A DNA stretch of 64,000 bases from Afipia sp. (lineage in GTDB: Bacteria; Pseudomonadota; Alphaproteobacteria; Rhizobiales; Xanthobacteraceae). Below, piece by piece: positions 56,206-64,000 of the stretch. Every line of letters starts with the position of its first letter. The first letter of the stretch is position 1. The DNA lies in contig JAFKER010000005.1 of the NCBI GenBank assembly GCA_017308595.1, forward strand, positions 134,950 to 198,949. Reading direction: 5' to 3'. The notes below the pieces were generated by a model, which saw only the letters and a list, made by a program, of their open reading frames with translations, made no database searches and was not told where the DNA came from. The translations under genes were made by a program, and so were the position numbers.

Positions 56206-58191
56206 CTAGGTGGCGGCCACCACAATGTGGTCCGGCCGCTGCCCGGCCTTGCGGCGCGCATGCATGGCGGCATAAGCCTGCTCCAGATGCCGGGTGAAGC
56301 GTTCGGTGTCGAACAGCGGCGCGGTCAGGCGGTTGGCATCGAGTTTTTGCCGGAGTGCGTTAAGCCGGTCCGGCTGTGTCGCGAACGCGACGGCAAGCCG
56401 CTCATAGTCCTCCTGCGATGAAGCGATCAGGTCCGGCAGCCCGATATTCGTCAGCAGGCTTGCGGCCACGCGGCCCGCGAAAGTGCCGCCCGCGCATGTG
56501 AGCAGCGGAAGTCCGGCCCACAGCGCGTCGCTTGCGGTGGTATGGGCGTTATAGGGCAGGGTATCGAGAAACAGATCGGCGCAGCGGTGCCGCGCCAGAT
56601 GTTCGTCCGGCTCCATGCGCGCTGCGAACACCAGCCGCGCCGGATCGATGCTGCGCGCGGCCGCTTCCTTCCGCAAATTGTTGCTTGCAAGCGCATTGTC
56701 CTCGATCAGCCACAGCACGCTGCCGGGAACGCGCGCCAGAATCCGCATCCATCCGTCGAAGGTCTGCGGCGTGATCTTGTAGTTGTTGTTGAAGCAGCAA
56801 AAGACAAAGCCGTCCTGCGGCAGGCCGAAGTCGCTGCGGGAAAAGACGCGGTCCGACATCGCGCGTCTGTTGTCATTGGCCTGATAGCTGTGCGGCAGAT
56901 GCACCACCTTCTCGGTGAAGAATGTCCGCTGCGCATCCGGGATCACAATCGGATCGGCGACGATGTAGTCCATGTAGGGTGCGCCGAGCGTTCCCGGAAA
57001 GCCGAGATAGTTGACCTGAACCGGGGCCGGGCGCTGCGCGAAAACGTGGTTGCGGTCGTCGCCGAAATAGCCATTGAGATTGACCAGAATGTCGATCCCG
57101 CTGTCGCGGATCGCGCGCGCGGCCTGCGCATCGCTGAGCCCGCGGATATTGACCACGCGATGCACCGCCGCGTCGATGCGCTTGCGGGTTTCGCTTCCGT
57201 CATCCCAGCCATTGTCGAAAGCATGAATCTCGAACCGGGTCGCGTCGTGCTGTTCCAGCACACCCACCAGAAGGAACGATGTGGCCTGCGCGCGGAAATC
57301 GCCGGACAGGTAACCGATGCGAATTTTCTCGCCATTGTCAGGCCGTGCCGGCGGCAAGCCGCGATGGTTCGCAGGAAACGTCGCTGCGCTGTAGATTTCG
57401 GCGCATTGCTGCAAGCTGCGATCCGTGGTGGCGACACCCTGCCAGCCGAACGGCTCGGCGGAGAGCTTGCCCGCGGCGATGTCGCTTTCGATGTCAGCGA
57501 TCAGGTCCGCAGTCCCGGACCAGTCGCAGGCCAGCATTTTCTGATGCAGAACGATGCCTTTCAAAAAGGGATAGTCCGGCTTCAGTTTGCGCGCAGCGTC
57601 ATACGCTTCGGCGGACTGATCATGCCGCTTGAGTTTGTGCAGGCAGAGCCCCGCGCCGGTGTGGCTCTCCACAAAATTCGGCATCAGTGTCAGTGCGCGC
57701 TGATACGACGCCAGCGCGTCGCCATAACGGCCGAGCCCGAACAGGGCGTTGCCCTTGTTGTGATGCGCCGGGACATAGTTCGGCTGCAGCGCGATCGCCT
57801 TGTCGAAATCGGCGAGCGCGGCCTCGAAATTCTTGAGATCGTTGTAAACCGTGCCGCGGTTGCTCAGCGTTTCAGCATCGTTCGGATTGAGCGTGAGGGC
57901 CTGCGTGAACTGAGCGAGGGCTTCATCGGCGCGGCCGAGCGCCTTGAGTGCGAGCCCGTGATTGTACAGCGCGGCATGGGCGTTCGGATTGAGCCTGACC
58001 GCAGACCGCAGGAACCGCTCGGCTTCGTCATGCTTTCCGGTCCCGACCAGAATGGCGCCGAGTACGCTCAATGCCAGCGGATGGTCGGATGTCCTGCGCA
58101 GCAACCTGCGCAGGGCCTTTTCGGCCTCGTGCGTCCGCCCGGCCTGCAGAAACGCCATTGCTTCACTGAAAACGACGTCGGTTGTGGCCAC
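56206..58191 (-). CDS. TPR-repeat GT41-family glycosyltransferase (O-GlcNAc transferase/SPINDLY-like)
   Basis: 661 residues: about six TPR units (residues ~5-210, e.g. AALYNHGLALKALGRADEALAQF) and a C-terminal GT41 domain (from ~290) with IGYLSGDF, PVQVNYLGFPGTLGAPYMDYIVAD, FNNNYKITPQTFDGWMRIL and the lysine-containing end segments. The usual histidine after SxDF (hOGT His498) is replaced: the sequence is SGDFRAQATS, with Gln302 in that place. It should modify Ser/Thr of a protein or lipid with an activated sugar. Substrate unknown. Confidence 0.85.
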   Translation of the reverse strand: MATTDVVFSEAMAFLQAGRTHEAEKALRRLLRRTSDHPLALSVLGAILVGTGKHDEAERFLRSAVRLNPNAHAALYNHGLALKALGRADEALAQFTQALTLNPNDAETLSNRGTVYNDLKNFEAALADFDKAIALQPNYVPAHHNKGNALFGLGRYGDALASYQRALTLMPNFVESHTGAGLCLHKLKRHDQSAEAYDAARKLKPDYPFLKGIVLHQKMLACDWSGTADLIADIESDIAAGKLSAEPFGWQGVATTDRSLQQCAEIYSAATFPANHRGLPPARPDNGEKIRIGYLSGDFRAQATSFLLVGVLEQHDATRFEIHAFDNGWDDGSETRKRIDAAVHRVVNIRGLSDAQAARAIRDSGIDILVNLNGYFGDDRNHVFAQRPAPVQVNYLGFPGTLGAPYMDYIVADPIVIPDAQRTFFTEKVVHLPHSYQANDNRRAMSDRVFSRSDFGLPQDGFVFCCFNNNYKITPQTFDGWMRILARVPGSVLWLIEDNALASNNLRKEAAARSIDPARLVFAARMEPDEHLARHRCADLFLDTLPYNAHTTASDALWAGLPLLTCAGGTFAGRVAASLLTNIGLPDLIASSQEDYERLAVAFATQPDRLNALRQKLDANRLTAPLFDTERFTRHLEQAYAAMHARRKAGQRPDHIVVAAT

Positions 58192-58218
58192 GATCGGTCT
58201 CGCTGAAACTGAAGGCGT

Positions 58219-58353
58219 TCAGGGGGTGACTATATAATATCCGCCGACAACGAGGATGAGTGCGAGAGTCACAATGGTGCCGAGGACGGCTGCGATGATC
58301 GCGCCGAGGCCATGCGAGTCCAGCCAGTTCTGAAGTGCCCTGCCGAGGTTCAT
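58219..58353 (-). CDS. predicted 44-residue single-pass membrane peptide
   Basis: A short open frame from the ATG at 58353 to the TGA at 58219-58221: MNLGRALQNWLDSHGLG, then about 20 hydrophobic residues (AIIAAVLGTIVTLALILVVGG) and YYIVTP. The codon pattern and the helix-plus-membrane layout look real, but the ribosome site is weak. It is divergent from, and close to, the DUF2188 gene and lies directly upstream of the glycosyltransferase gene on the same strand. Confidence 0.45.
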   Translation of the reverse strand: MNLGRALQNWLDSHGLGAIIAAVLGTIVTLALILVVGGYYIVTP

Positions 58354-58417
58354 GGGCGGGTTCTAGAACAATTTCCGCCGGGAGGGAAACAGGGATGGGG
58401 CAAAGATCGCCGGATGG

Positions 58418-58669
58418 TTACGGAAGCTTCTTGTCTACGACTTCCGTCGCGGGCCGGTCGGTGCCCTGGGCGGTTTCCTCGCGCCAGTTGCCCTGGCCAT
58501 CCTCGAACTGGATCACCTCGGTTCGGCCGGGGACGCGCTGCTCCGCAGCGGCGCGGGTGGCGGCGGCATGGGCCGTTTCACGGGTGGGGAAGGTCTCCGA
58601 AAACACGTTGTTGAACTTGTAAGCCCAACCGCCATCGTGCTCGACCACTTCGTAAACGACCTTGACCAT
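58418..58669 (-). CDS. DUF2188 domain protein
   Basis: 83 residues from the ATG at 58669, with GAGGTGGAAAC before it. Typical DUF2188: VVEHDGGWAYKFNNVFSETFPTRETAHAAATRAAAEQR. Small stress-related protein family; function not known. The longer upstream frame is not supported. Confidence 0.75.
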   Translation of the reverse strand: MVKVVYEVVEHDGGWAYKFNNVFSETFPTRETAHAAATRAAAEQRVPGRTEVIQFEDGQGNWREETAQGTDRPATEVVDKKLP

Positions 58670-58838
58670 GTTTCCACCTCGGGTTCGCGGCTCGGTACAT
58701 GATACGTGTTGATTCCTGCCGCGGATTTCAACGTCTGTGGCGGTGTCCCGTTCCGTCGCCGCGCCGCTTGACGCAGGTGTCATTGGTTTGTGAAAGCCCC
58801 TGTATTAGAATGAGATGGCCTATGGCGGGGACTGATTC

Positions 58839-60416
58839 ATGGACAAGACGAATCCCGGAAATCTCCGCTCACGCGGTATCCTGACCGGCTTTCTGATCGC
58901 CCTTTTGCTGGCGCTGCTGCCGGTTGCGGTATGGCTCGACCTGACCAATCTCGGGGAGGCGGCGCTGCGCAGGCAGGCCACCGATCTCAATTCCCTCGTG
59001 AGCAGCGTCCGCAGTTACTACGCCAGCAACGTCGTCGGACGCATCCTGTCCCACTCCGGCCAGACGCAGGTTGTCCATAATTACGAGACCATCCCCGGCG
59101 CGGTGCCGATTCCGGCAACGCTGTCGCTCGAACTGGGCAAGGTCATCAGCGAGCAGCAGCAGAACATCGTCTATCGCTTCGTGTCGGACTATCCGTTCAA
59201 GAACCGCGCGCCGCACCAACTCGATTCATTCGAGGTCGCGGCATTGGCGAGCCTGCGCGCCAATCCGGACCAGAAGATCGAGGATGCATCGCACACGCTG
59301 TTCAGCGACCGCGTGCGCCTTGTGGCGCCGATCGTCATGGGCGCGGCCTGCGTCAGTTGCCACAACTCGCACCCGGAAAGCCCGAAGAAGGACTGGAAGG
59401 TCGGCGACGTGCGCGGCATTCAGGAGGTGATTATCGCGCAGCCGATCGCGGCCAATATCTTGTCGTTCAAATACCTTCTGGCCTATTTCGCGCTGACCGC
59501 GATCTGCGGCATCTCGTTCCTCGCCATGCAGCGGCGGCAGTCGCTGCAGATCATGGGCATGAACAAGGAACTTGAGGCCAACAACGATTTCCTTGCCACG
59601 CTGTCGATGAAAATCTCGCGCTATATTTCGCCGCAGATCTACAAGAGCATTTTCAGCGGGCAGAAGGACGTCACGATCCAGACCGAGCGCAAGAAACTCA
59701 CGATCTTCTTCTCGGACATCCAGAACTTCACCGCCACCACCGAGCGGCTTCAGCCCGAGCTGATTACGCAGTTGCTCAATGAGTACTTCACCGAAATGTC
59801 CGCGATCGCGCTCAAGCACGGCGGCACCATCGACAAGTTTGTCGGCGATGCGATGCTGATCTTTTTCGGCGACCCGGAAACCAAGGGCGAGCGGCTGGAT
59901 GCGCAGGCCTGCCTGCGCATGGCGTGGGACATGCAGCGCCGTCTGCTCGAACTGAACGCGAAATGGCGGGCCGAGGGCGTCGAACAGCCGTTCAAGGCGC
60001 GCATGGGAATCAATTCGGGCTACTGCAATGTCGGCAATTTCGGCAGCGCGGACCGCATGGACTACACCATCATCGGCGCGGAGGCGAACCTCGCCGCGCG
60101 GCTGCAGTCCATCGCGGAGCCCGGCCGCATCGTCATCAGCTACGAGACCTTCGCGCTGGTCAGCGATGTCGTATCGGCGCATCCGTTGCCGCCGATCACC
60201 ATGAAGGGCATCAGCCGCGAGGTGATCCCCTATGCCGTCGACAGCCTGCTCGATGCGGCAAGCGAGAAGGGCGATGTGGTGATCGAACGCGCTGCCGGTC
60301 TCGACTTCTATCTCGATCCGTCACTGATCGACGAGAAGGAGGCCGCGCGCATTCGCAGCGTTCTGGCCGATGCGATGGCAGCGCTGGAGAAGCGGAAGCC
60401 GAAACCGGTCTCGTAG
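58839..60416 (+). CDS. adenylate cyclase with periplasmic Tll0287-like (DUF3365) c-type haem sensor domain
   Basis: 525 residues: membrane segment ~12-34, periplasmic DUF3365 domain (~40-200) with the haem-binding motif Cys171-Val-Ser-Cys174-His175, second membrane segment ~209-230, and a class III cyclase domain (~285-470). Metal ligands Asp293 (FFSDIQNFT) and Asp337 (VGDAML), substrate-specifying Lys333 and Asp in DYTIIG, and transition-state Asn/Arg in GAEANLAARL are all present, so it should make cAMP. It probably senses redox state, oxygen or another haem ligand outside the membrane. Confidence 0.88.
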   Translation: MDKTNPGNLRSRGILTGFLIALLLALLPVAVWLDLTNLGEAALRRQATDLNSLVSSVRSYYASNVVGRILSHSGQTQVVHNYETIPGAVPIPATLSLELGKVISEQQQNIVYRFVSDYPFKNRAPHQLDSFEVAALASLRANPDQKIEDASHTLFSDRVRLVAPIVMGAACVSCHNSHPESPKKDWKVGDVRGIQEVIIAQPIAANILSFKYLLAYFALTAICGISFLAMQRRQSLQIMGMNKELEANNDFLATLSMKISRYISPQIYKSIFSGQKDVTIQTERKKLTIFFSDIQNFTATTERLQPELITQLLNEYFTEMSAIALKHGGTIDKFVGDAMLIFFGDPETKGERLDAQACLRMAWDMQRRLLELNAKWRAEGVEQPFKARMGINSGYCNVGNFGSADRMDYTIIGAEANLAARLQSIAEPGRIVISYETFALVSDVVSAHPLPPITMKGISREVIPYAVDSLLDAASEKGDVVIERAAGLDFYLDPSLIDEKEAARIRSVLADAMAALEKRKPKPVS

Positions 60417-60621
60417 CCGGAGCGTTCACGCGCGCGGCAGCGTGCCAGTGCAGTCATCGTCGCCGACTGCGACATATTGGCCGGCATCGGCGCGAAACGG
60501 TGACTCATTACCCTTTTCGTGTGCCGTATCGGAACAGGAGCCATGACAGGCCGCGCCTGTCTTTGTTGTGCCGCGATTCATCTGCATCGGCAGACCAGTT
60601 GCAAGAACTGAAGGATACGGA

Positions 60622-60900
60622 ATGCGAACGACACGACTCTTGATGCTGGCCGCCATTGCTGTGGCGACGCTGTTCATGGGCAAGGCTGCCACCGCTGCAC
60701 CTCTAGCGCCCGCGCAAATCGATCGTCTGGAAACCCGCGTGCAGGCCGAAAAGGCGCAATACTACGTTGTGCCGAAATACAATTCGCACCGGCCGCGCTA
60801 TCACCGCCGGTATGATCGCCCGCGCCACTACGTGCGTCCGCGCTATCATGCCCCGCATCGCCACTATCATGCGCCAAGGCGTCATCATTACTATCGCTGA
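60622..60900 (+). CDS. secreted His/Tyr/Arg-rich small protein
   Basis: 92 residues from the ATG at 60622, with AAGGATACGG before it. Sec signal peptide (residues 1-25, ATLFMGKAATAA then APLAP), a short helix, and a repetitive tail rich in His, Tyr and Arg (RPRYHRRYDRPRHYVRPRYH). The tail could bind metals or surfaces. No family assigned. Confidence 0.65.
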   Translation: MRTTRLLMLAAIAVATLFMGKAATAAPLAPAQIDRLETRVQAEKAQYYVVPKYNSHRPRYHRRYDRPRHYVRPRYHAPHRHYHAPRRHHYYR

Positions 60901-60904
60901 TCGA

Positions 60905-60930
60905 AAGCCCCGCTCCGGCGGGGTTTTCTT
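60905..60930 (+). terminator. rho-independent terminator after the His-rich gene
   Basis: CCCCGC-TCCG-GCGGGG followed by TTTTCTTTT, beginning five bases after the stop codon. Confidence 0.88.
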
Positions 60931-61025
60931 TTGGTCGCTGCGATGACGGCCTGTGTCGCGACGGCGTGAACCGGGACCGTGTGTTGAGAGGGCGTGCCGA
61001 TCGATGGTGCGCGATGGCGCGACGA

Positions 61026-61925
61026 CTAGCCCAATTCCCGCAGCACACCTTCCACCACCTTGCGTTCGTCGGCGGTGAGCGGTGTCTGCGGCGCGACCGG
61101 ATCGCCGACGGCATAGCCCTGAATTTCCAGCCCCGCTTTGATGCAGGCGGCAAGATTGAAGCGCGCGAACACCTCGTTGATCCGCCATAGCTTGCGCTGG
61201 AGTGCGGTTGCCTCGTCCCAGTGTCCAGCCTTGCACAGCTCGTAAAGCTGTACGCTTGCGCGCGGCACGATGCAGGCCGGTCCCGCCATCCATCCCTTGC
61301 CGCCGATCAGCATCACGGCGGCGGGAATATGCGCCGAGGCCGCGAACACGTCGAGCTTGCCGCCGCAGCGGTTCATGATCGACAGCAGGCGGCCGGTGTT
61401 GTTCGAGGCATCCTTGATGGCGACGATACGCGGATGCTCGGCGAGGCGCGCGATCACATCCAGCGTCAGATCGGAGCGCTGGAAGTTCGGATTGGTGTAG
61501 ATCACCACCGGAATATCGACGGCATCCGCGATGGCGCGGAAATACGCCTCGACCTGCGCATCCTTCACCGGGAAATACGCTTCCATCACCGCGAGAATGC
61601 CGTCCGCGCCGAGGGCCTGATAGCTTTTGGCCTGAGCCACCGCGTCCGCCGTCGAGGTCGAGGCGACGCCCGCGATCACGGGAACGCGCTTTGCCGCGGC
61701 CTCGATGGTCGCGGTCACCACCGCCGTGCGCTGCGCGGCGCCGAGATAAGCGAATTCGCCGGTCGAGCCGAGCGGGGTCAGCCCGTGAATCCCGGCCTTG
61801 ATCAGGTCGTCGCAGAGCCTGCCCAGCACATCGGTCTTGATCCGGCCATCGGCGGTGGTCGGCGAGACGAGATAGGGAAAGACTCCGTGCAGATCCTTTG
61901 AGGGATTCTTTGGCAAATTGCTCAT
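61026..61925 (-). CDS. dihydrodipicolinate synthase/N-acetylneuraminate lyase family protein
   Basis: 299 residues from the ATG at 61925 ([22 protein letters not shown]). TIM-barrel aldolase: [10 protein letters not shown] near residue 50, VVIYTNPNF with the conserved Tyr near residue 137 and the Schiff-base lysine in [10 protein letters not shown] near residue 167. Divergence from the core motifs and lack of lysine-biosynthesis neighbours suggest a catabolic aldolase or dehydratase rather than DapA itself. Confidence 0.85.
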   Translation of the reverse strand: MSNLPKNPSKDLHGVFPYLVSPTTADGRIKTDVLGRLCDDLIKAGIHGLTPLGSTGEFAYLGAAQRTAVVTATIEAAAKRVPVIAGVASTSTADAVAQAKSYQALGADGILAVMEAYFPVKDAQVEAYFRAIADAVDIPVVIYTNPNFQRSDLTLDVIARLAEHPRIVAIKDASNNTGRLLSIMNRCGGKLDVFAASAHIPAAVMLIGGKGWMAGPACIVPRASVQLYELCKAGHWDEATALQRKLWRINEVFARFNLAACIKAGLEIQGYAVGDPVAPQTPLTADERKVVEGVLRELG

Positions 61926-62237
61926 GCTGGCTTCGCTCTCTTGGCTCTTGTTGGTTTTGGCGGCGTTAACGATTGATGCTCTGTTTTCGGCATTTCGCGT
62001 GATGGATGCAAGCCTTGCCGGGCATGATATGGACGTGCCTTGCGCATGCGACACAAGATGTCGATGCGGGAATCGGAGGCCATGCTATGAATCGCTGATT
62101 CGGGCGCGTTTCGTTCTACCCGCGTTCCAAGTGTTAAGATCAGGCAACATCTTTGGCGCTCTTGCCGTTACGTTATGAGACAGTTGCACGGAAAGCGCCG
62201 AAACAGGCGCGCTCAAGCCGCGAGGATGAGGTCTGAG
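61926..62237. other. 312-bp intergenic stretch between diverging genes
   Basis: Must contain the promoters of the DapA-family gene (-) and the coiled-coil protein gene (+). Nothing else is recognisable apart from GAGGATGAGG directly before the ATG at 62238. Confidence 0.4.
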
Positions 62238-62585
62238 ATGATGAGACGGATGATTGTCGCGTCGCTGATGCTGCTCCCCCATGCCGCGCTGGCGCAGGAC
62301 GTGCCCGGCATCGAAATCTGCACCGCCGAGAAGACCATGGAGCGGCGCACCGGTTGCCTGCAGAGCAACGTCAATTTTCTGAAAGCCTCGCTGACCAAGG
62401 CCTCGCTGGAGCATCAGCAGAAGATCGACGCCGCGAACCGGCAGATTGATGCCCTCAAGGCTGCGGTGATCGGCCTGCAAAGTTCCGTCGCGCAATTGCA
62501 GGGACAGGTGCAGGCTCTCGGCAAGCCGAACGGCGCGGCAAAGGAGGCGCCGAAAGCGCCTACTTCTGTTCCGGCTGCGAAGTGA
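62238..62585 (+). CDS. small periplasmic coiled-coil protein
   Basis: 115 residues from the ATG at 62238 (a second ATG follows directly). A signal peptide (MMRRMIVASLMLLPHAALAQ) is followed by two cysteines (EICTAEKTMERRTGC) and a heptad-like helix (residues ~55-98: QQKIDAANRQIDALKAAVIGLQSSVAQLQGQVQAL), then a Pro/Ala tail. Likely a trimeric or dimeric envelope protein. Function unknown. Confidence 0.65.
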   Translation: MMRRMIVASLMLLPHAALAQDVPGIEICTAEKTMERRTGCLQSNVNFLKASLTKASLEHQQKIDAANRQIDALKAAVIGLQSSVAQLQGQVQALGKPNGAAKEAPKAPTSVPAAK

Positions 62586-62610
62586 GGCACGGAGTTTCTA
62601 CATATTCGAT

Positions 62611-62662
62611 GTCGTCCCCGCCAACGGATCGGCGCAGAGCGCCGTCCGATGGCGGGGACGAC
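62611..62662. repeat. palindromic repeat, GTCGTCCCCGCCA...TGGCGGGGACGAC
   Basis: Perfect 13-base outer arms (62611-62623 and 62650-62662) with an imperfect inner stem. A member of the mosaic palindromes seen also at 55.3 kb. Its position after the coiled-coil gene could also make it a terminator-like hairpin. Confidence 0.65.
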
Positions 62663-62680
62663 GTGTGGTGAGTTCGTGTG

Positions 62681-63019
62681 ATGAAAATTTCTTCTTCGTC
62701 GGCGTCGAAGTCTCGCGCCAGGAAGGCAAAGCCAAAAACACGCACAGCAAAGTCAAAACCCGCCGCCTTCGTCTATGTGCTCGGCAGTTTTCACAAGGGG
62801 CGCTACACCTCCTATGTCGGCTGGACCAACGACGTGACGCAACGGCTGGCGAAACACAACAACGGCACCGGCGCACGCTCGACGCGCGGACGGGTCTGGA
62901 CACTTCTGCACACCGAACCATTCAAGACGCGCAATGAAGCCATGAGCCGCGAGTGGCATCTCAAGCGCGACCGCGCCTTTCGCAAGAAACTGATGGATGC
63001 GGTGAGGGCAACATTATGA
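62681..63019 (+). CDS. GIY-YIG nuclease-family protein
   Basis: 112 residues from the ATG at 62681 (a GTG directly before is possible). A basic Ser/Lys/Ala-rich N-terminus (residues 1-28) is followed by a UPF0213-type GIY-YIG domain: FVYVLGSF...TSYVGWTNDVTQRLAKHNNG and RNEAMSREWHLKRDRAFRKKLM. The GIY-YIG signature reads YVL/YVG here. A nuclease-fold protein of unknown biological role. Its stop overlaps the next start (ATGA). Confidence 0.82.
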   Translation: MKISSSSASKSRARKAKPKTRTAKSKPAAFVYVLGSFHKGRYTSYVGWTNDVTQRLAKHNNGTGARSTRGRVWTLLHTEPFKTRNEAMSREWHLKRDRAFRKKLMDAVRATL

Positions 63020-63975
63020 ACACCACGCCATCGCCCATCATCATCGACGCCGCGCAGACCCGCGCCAGCCTGCCGTTTGACCGGCTGATTGCAGCCTTGC
63101 GCGAAGCTTTCACCGTGGGGGCGGATGTGCCGCTGCGGCATCATCATTTCATGCCGCAGCCGGACGGCTCGACTGCGACCATCCTGATCATGCCGGCATG
63201 GCAGCGCGCGTTCATCGGCATCAAGATCGTCACGATTTTTCCGGAGAACGGCAAGAAGGCGTTGCCCGGCCTGTTTTCCAGCTATCTCCTGTGTGACGGC
63301 GACACCGGCCAGCACATCGCGCTGATCGACGGCAATGAGATCACCTCTCGCCGTACGGCGGCCATCGGCGCGCTGGGCGCGGATTTTCTCGCCCGCAAGG
63401 ATTCACGCAAGCTGCTGATCTGCGGGTCAGGGCGCATCGCGAGTCTGCTGGCCGATGCTTTTCGCGCGGTGCGGCCGATCGAGAAAGTCGCGGTGTGGAA
63501 TGTCAACGAAGCGGGCGCGGCGCGGCTTGTGGCCGATCTGCGCGCGCGGGGCATCGATGCGGTTGTCGCGCCCGATCTGGAGCGCGCGGCGGGCGAGGCG
63601 GATATCGTGAGCTGCGCGACGCTCGCAGCCAAACCGGTCATCAGGGGCGCGTGGCTGAAACCGGGCACGCATCTCGACCTGATCGGCAGCTTTACGCCTT
63701 TCATGCGCGAGGCCGATGATGACGTGTTCCGGCGCGGCCATGTCTGGCTCGATACCTATGACGGATTGAAGGAGAGCGGCGAATTGCTCGATCCGATCCG
63801 CGATGGCGTTATCAGCGCCGACGATATGCAAGGTTCGCTGGCCGAACTGTGCCGGGGCGAGCGCAAGGGCCGCACCAGCGAGAGCGAGATCACCGTGTTC
63901 AAGGCGGTCGGCAATGCGCTCTCGGACATCGCGGCGGCGGGGCTGGTGTATCGGGATTTCAGCGAAAGCGGCTAG
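63016..63975 (+). CDS. ornithine cyclodeaminase / mu-crystallin family protein
   Basis: 319 residues from the ATG at 63016 overlapping the upstream stop. NAD(P)-binding motif LLICGSGRIASLLADAF near residue 138 and GNEITSRRTAAIGALGADFLA near residue 108 are typical of OCD/Mu-crystallin proteins. Possible activities include ornithine cyclisation, alanine dehydrogenation or imine reduction. No neighbouring pathway fixes the substrate. Confidence 0.83.
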   Translation: MNTTPSPIIIDAAQTRASLPFDRLIAALREAFTVGADVPLRHHHFMPQPDGSTATILIMPAWQRAFIGIKIVTIFPENGKKALPGLFSSYLLCDGDTGQHIALIDGNEITSRRTAAIGALGADFLARKDSRKLLICGSGRIASLLADAFRAVRPIEKVAVWNVNEAGAARLVADLRARGIDAVVAPDLERAAGEADIVSCATLAAKPVIRGAWLKPGTHLDLIGSFTPFMREADDDVFRRGHVWLDTYDGLKESGELLDPIRDGVISADDMQGSLAELCRGERKGRTSESEITVFKAVGNALSDIAAAGLVYRDFSESG

Positions 63976-63982
63976 CCACGAT

Positions 63983-64000
63983 TGTCATTCCGGGACGGGC
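63983..64000. repeat. start of another palindromic repeat, cut by the window end
   Basis: GTCATTCCGGGACGGGC begins eight bases after the last gene and looks like the left arm of a mosaic palindrome; the right arm lies outside the window. Confidence 0.35.

Noticed and set aside
56542-58206. 554-codon open frame opposite the glycosyltransferase gene
   Set aside because: Antisense shadow of TPR/GT41 codons; no ribosome site and no recognisable domains.

Overview
The window reads as a chromosome segment of an alphaproteobacterium, most likely the Bradyrhizobium/Afipia/Rhodopseudomonas group (Nitrobacteraceae). Support for this: the gene families (DUF3297, Tll0287-type haem cyclase, GT41/SPINDLY, TTT transporters, clustered oxalate genes) and short palindromic repeats of the GTCCCGGC/GCCGGGAC kind near 55.3 and 62.6 kb. 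No tRNA, rRNA, insertion sequence, integrase or CRISPR array was seen. The left ~50 kb is a catabolic, accessory-looking region with visibly lower GC. From about 52.4 kb rightwards the sequence is richer in GC and looks like ordinary housekeeping background. This was judged by eye, not computed.

Region 1 (1-7.8 kb, + strand): the 3' part of an indolepyruvate-type ferredoxin oxidoreductase, two CoA-transferase-family subunits, a DMSO-reductase-family molybdoenzyme, an AhpD-like protein, a nitronate-monooxygenase-family flavoprotein and a crotonase. The CoA-transferase pair plus NMO-like flavoprotein plus crotonase resembles the IpdA/IpdB/IpdC/EchA20 set that opens the last steroid rings. Region 2 (7.9-11.4 kb): a dioxygenase-esterase-nitroreductase operon like the mhq quinone-detoxification genes, with a divergent LysR gene. 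Region 3 (11.4-33 kb): a large catabolic locus for an unidentified, probably cyclic or heteroaromatic substrate. It holds a two-component flavin monooxygenase, a VOC protein, a BKACE enzyme, a TetR regulator, a LLM/deacetylase/Gfo-Idh operon, a three-subunit xanthine-dehydrogenase-type hydroxylase, a Liv-type ABC importer, and a cyclase/HisD-like dehydrogenase/SDR operon. Three copies of an inverted repeat (ATTTATCG-NN-CGATAAAT type) precede three of these operons and may be the TetR operators.

Region 4 (33-54 kb): an oxalate/glyoxylate locus. Oxalyl-CoA decarboxylase (oxc), formyl-CoA:oxalate CoA-transferase (frc), an OxlT-like antiporter, a TTT transporter, a second sucCD pair, an ADP-forming acyl-CoA synthetase, a CBS protein and a ketopantoate-reductase homologue (candidate oxalyl-CoA reductase) lie beside the glycerate pathway genes gcl-hyi-glxR with an IclR regulator. 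A GntR/FCD regulator sits in the middle. I found seven copies of an inverted repeat, TTGGYAT-N5-ATRCCAA, one or two ahead of nearly every transcription unit, including a previously unlabelled 45-codon ORF with its own terminator. Together they outline a complete GntR-controlled oxalate regulon: import, CoA activation, decarboxylation to formyl-CoA for energy, and reduction to glyoxylate and then glycerate for carbon.

Region 5 (54-64 kb): mixed single genes: an LTXXQ periplasmic protein, glutathione peroxidase, DUF3297, a TPR-GT41 glycosyltransferase lacking the usual histidine, a predicted 44-residue membrane peptide, a haem-sensor adenylate cyclase, a His/Tyr/Arg-rich secreted protein, a DapA-family aldolase, a GIY-YIG protein and an ornithine-cyclodeaminase-family protein.
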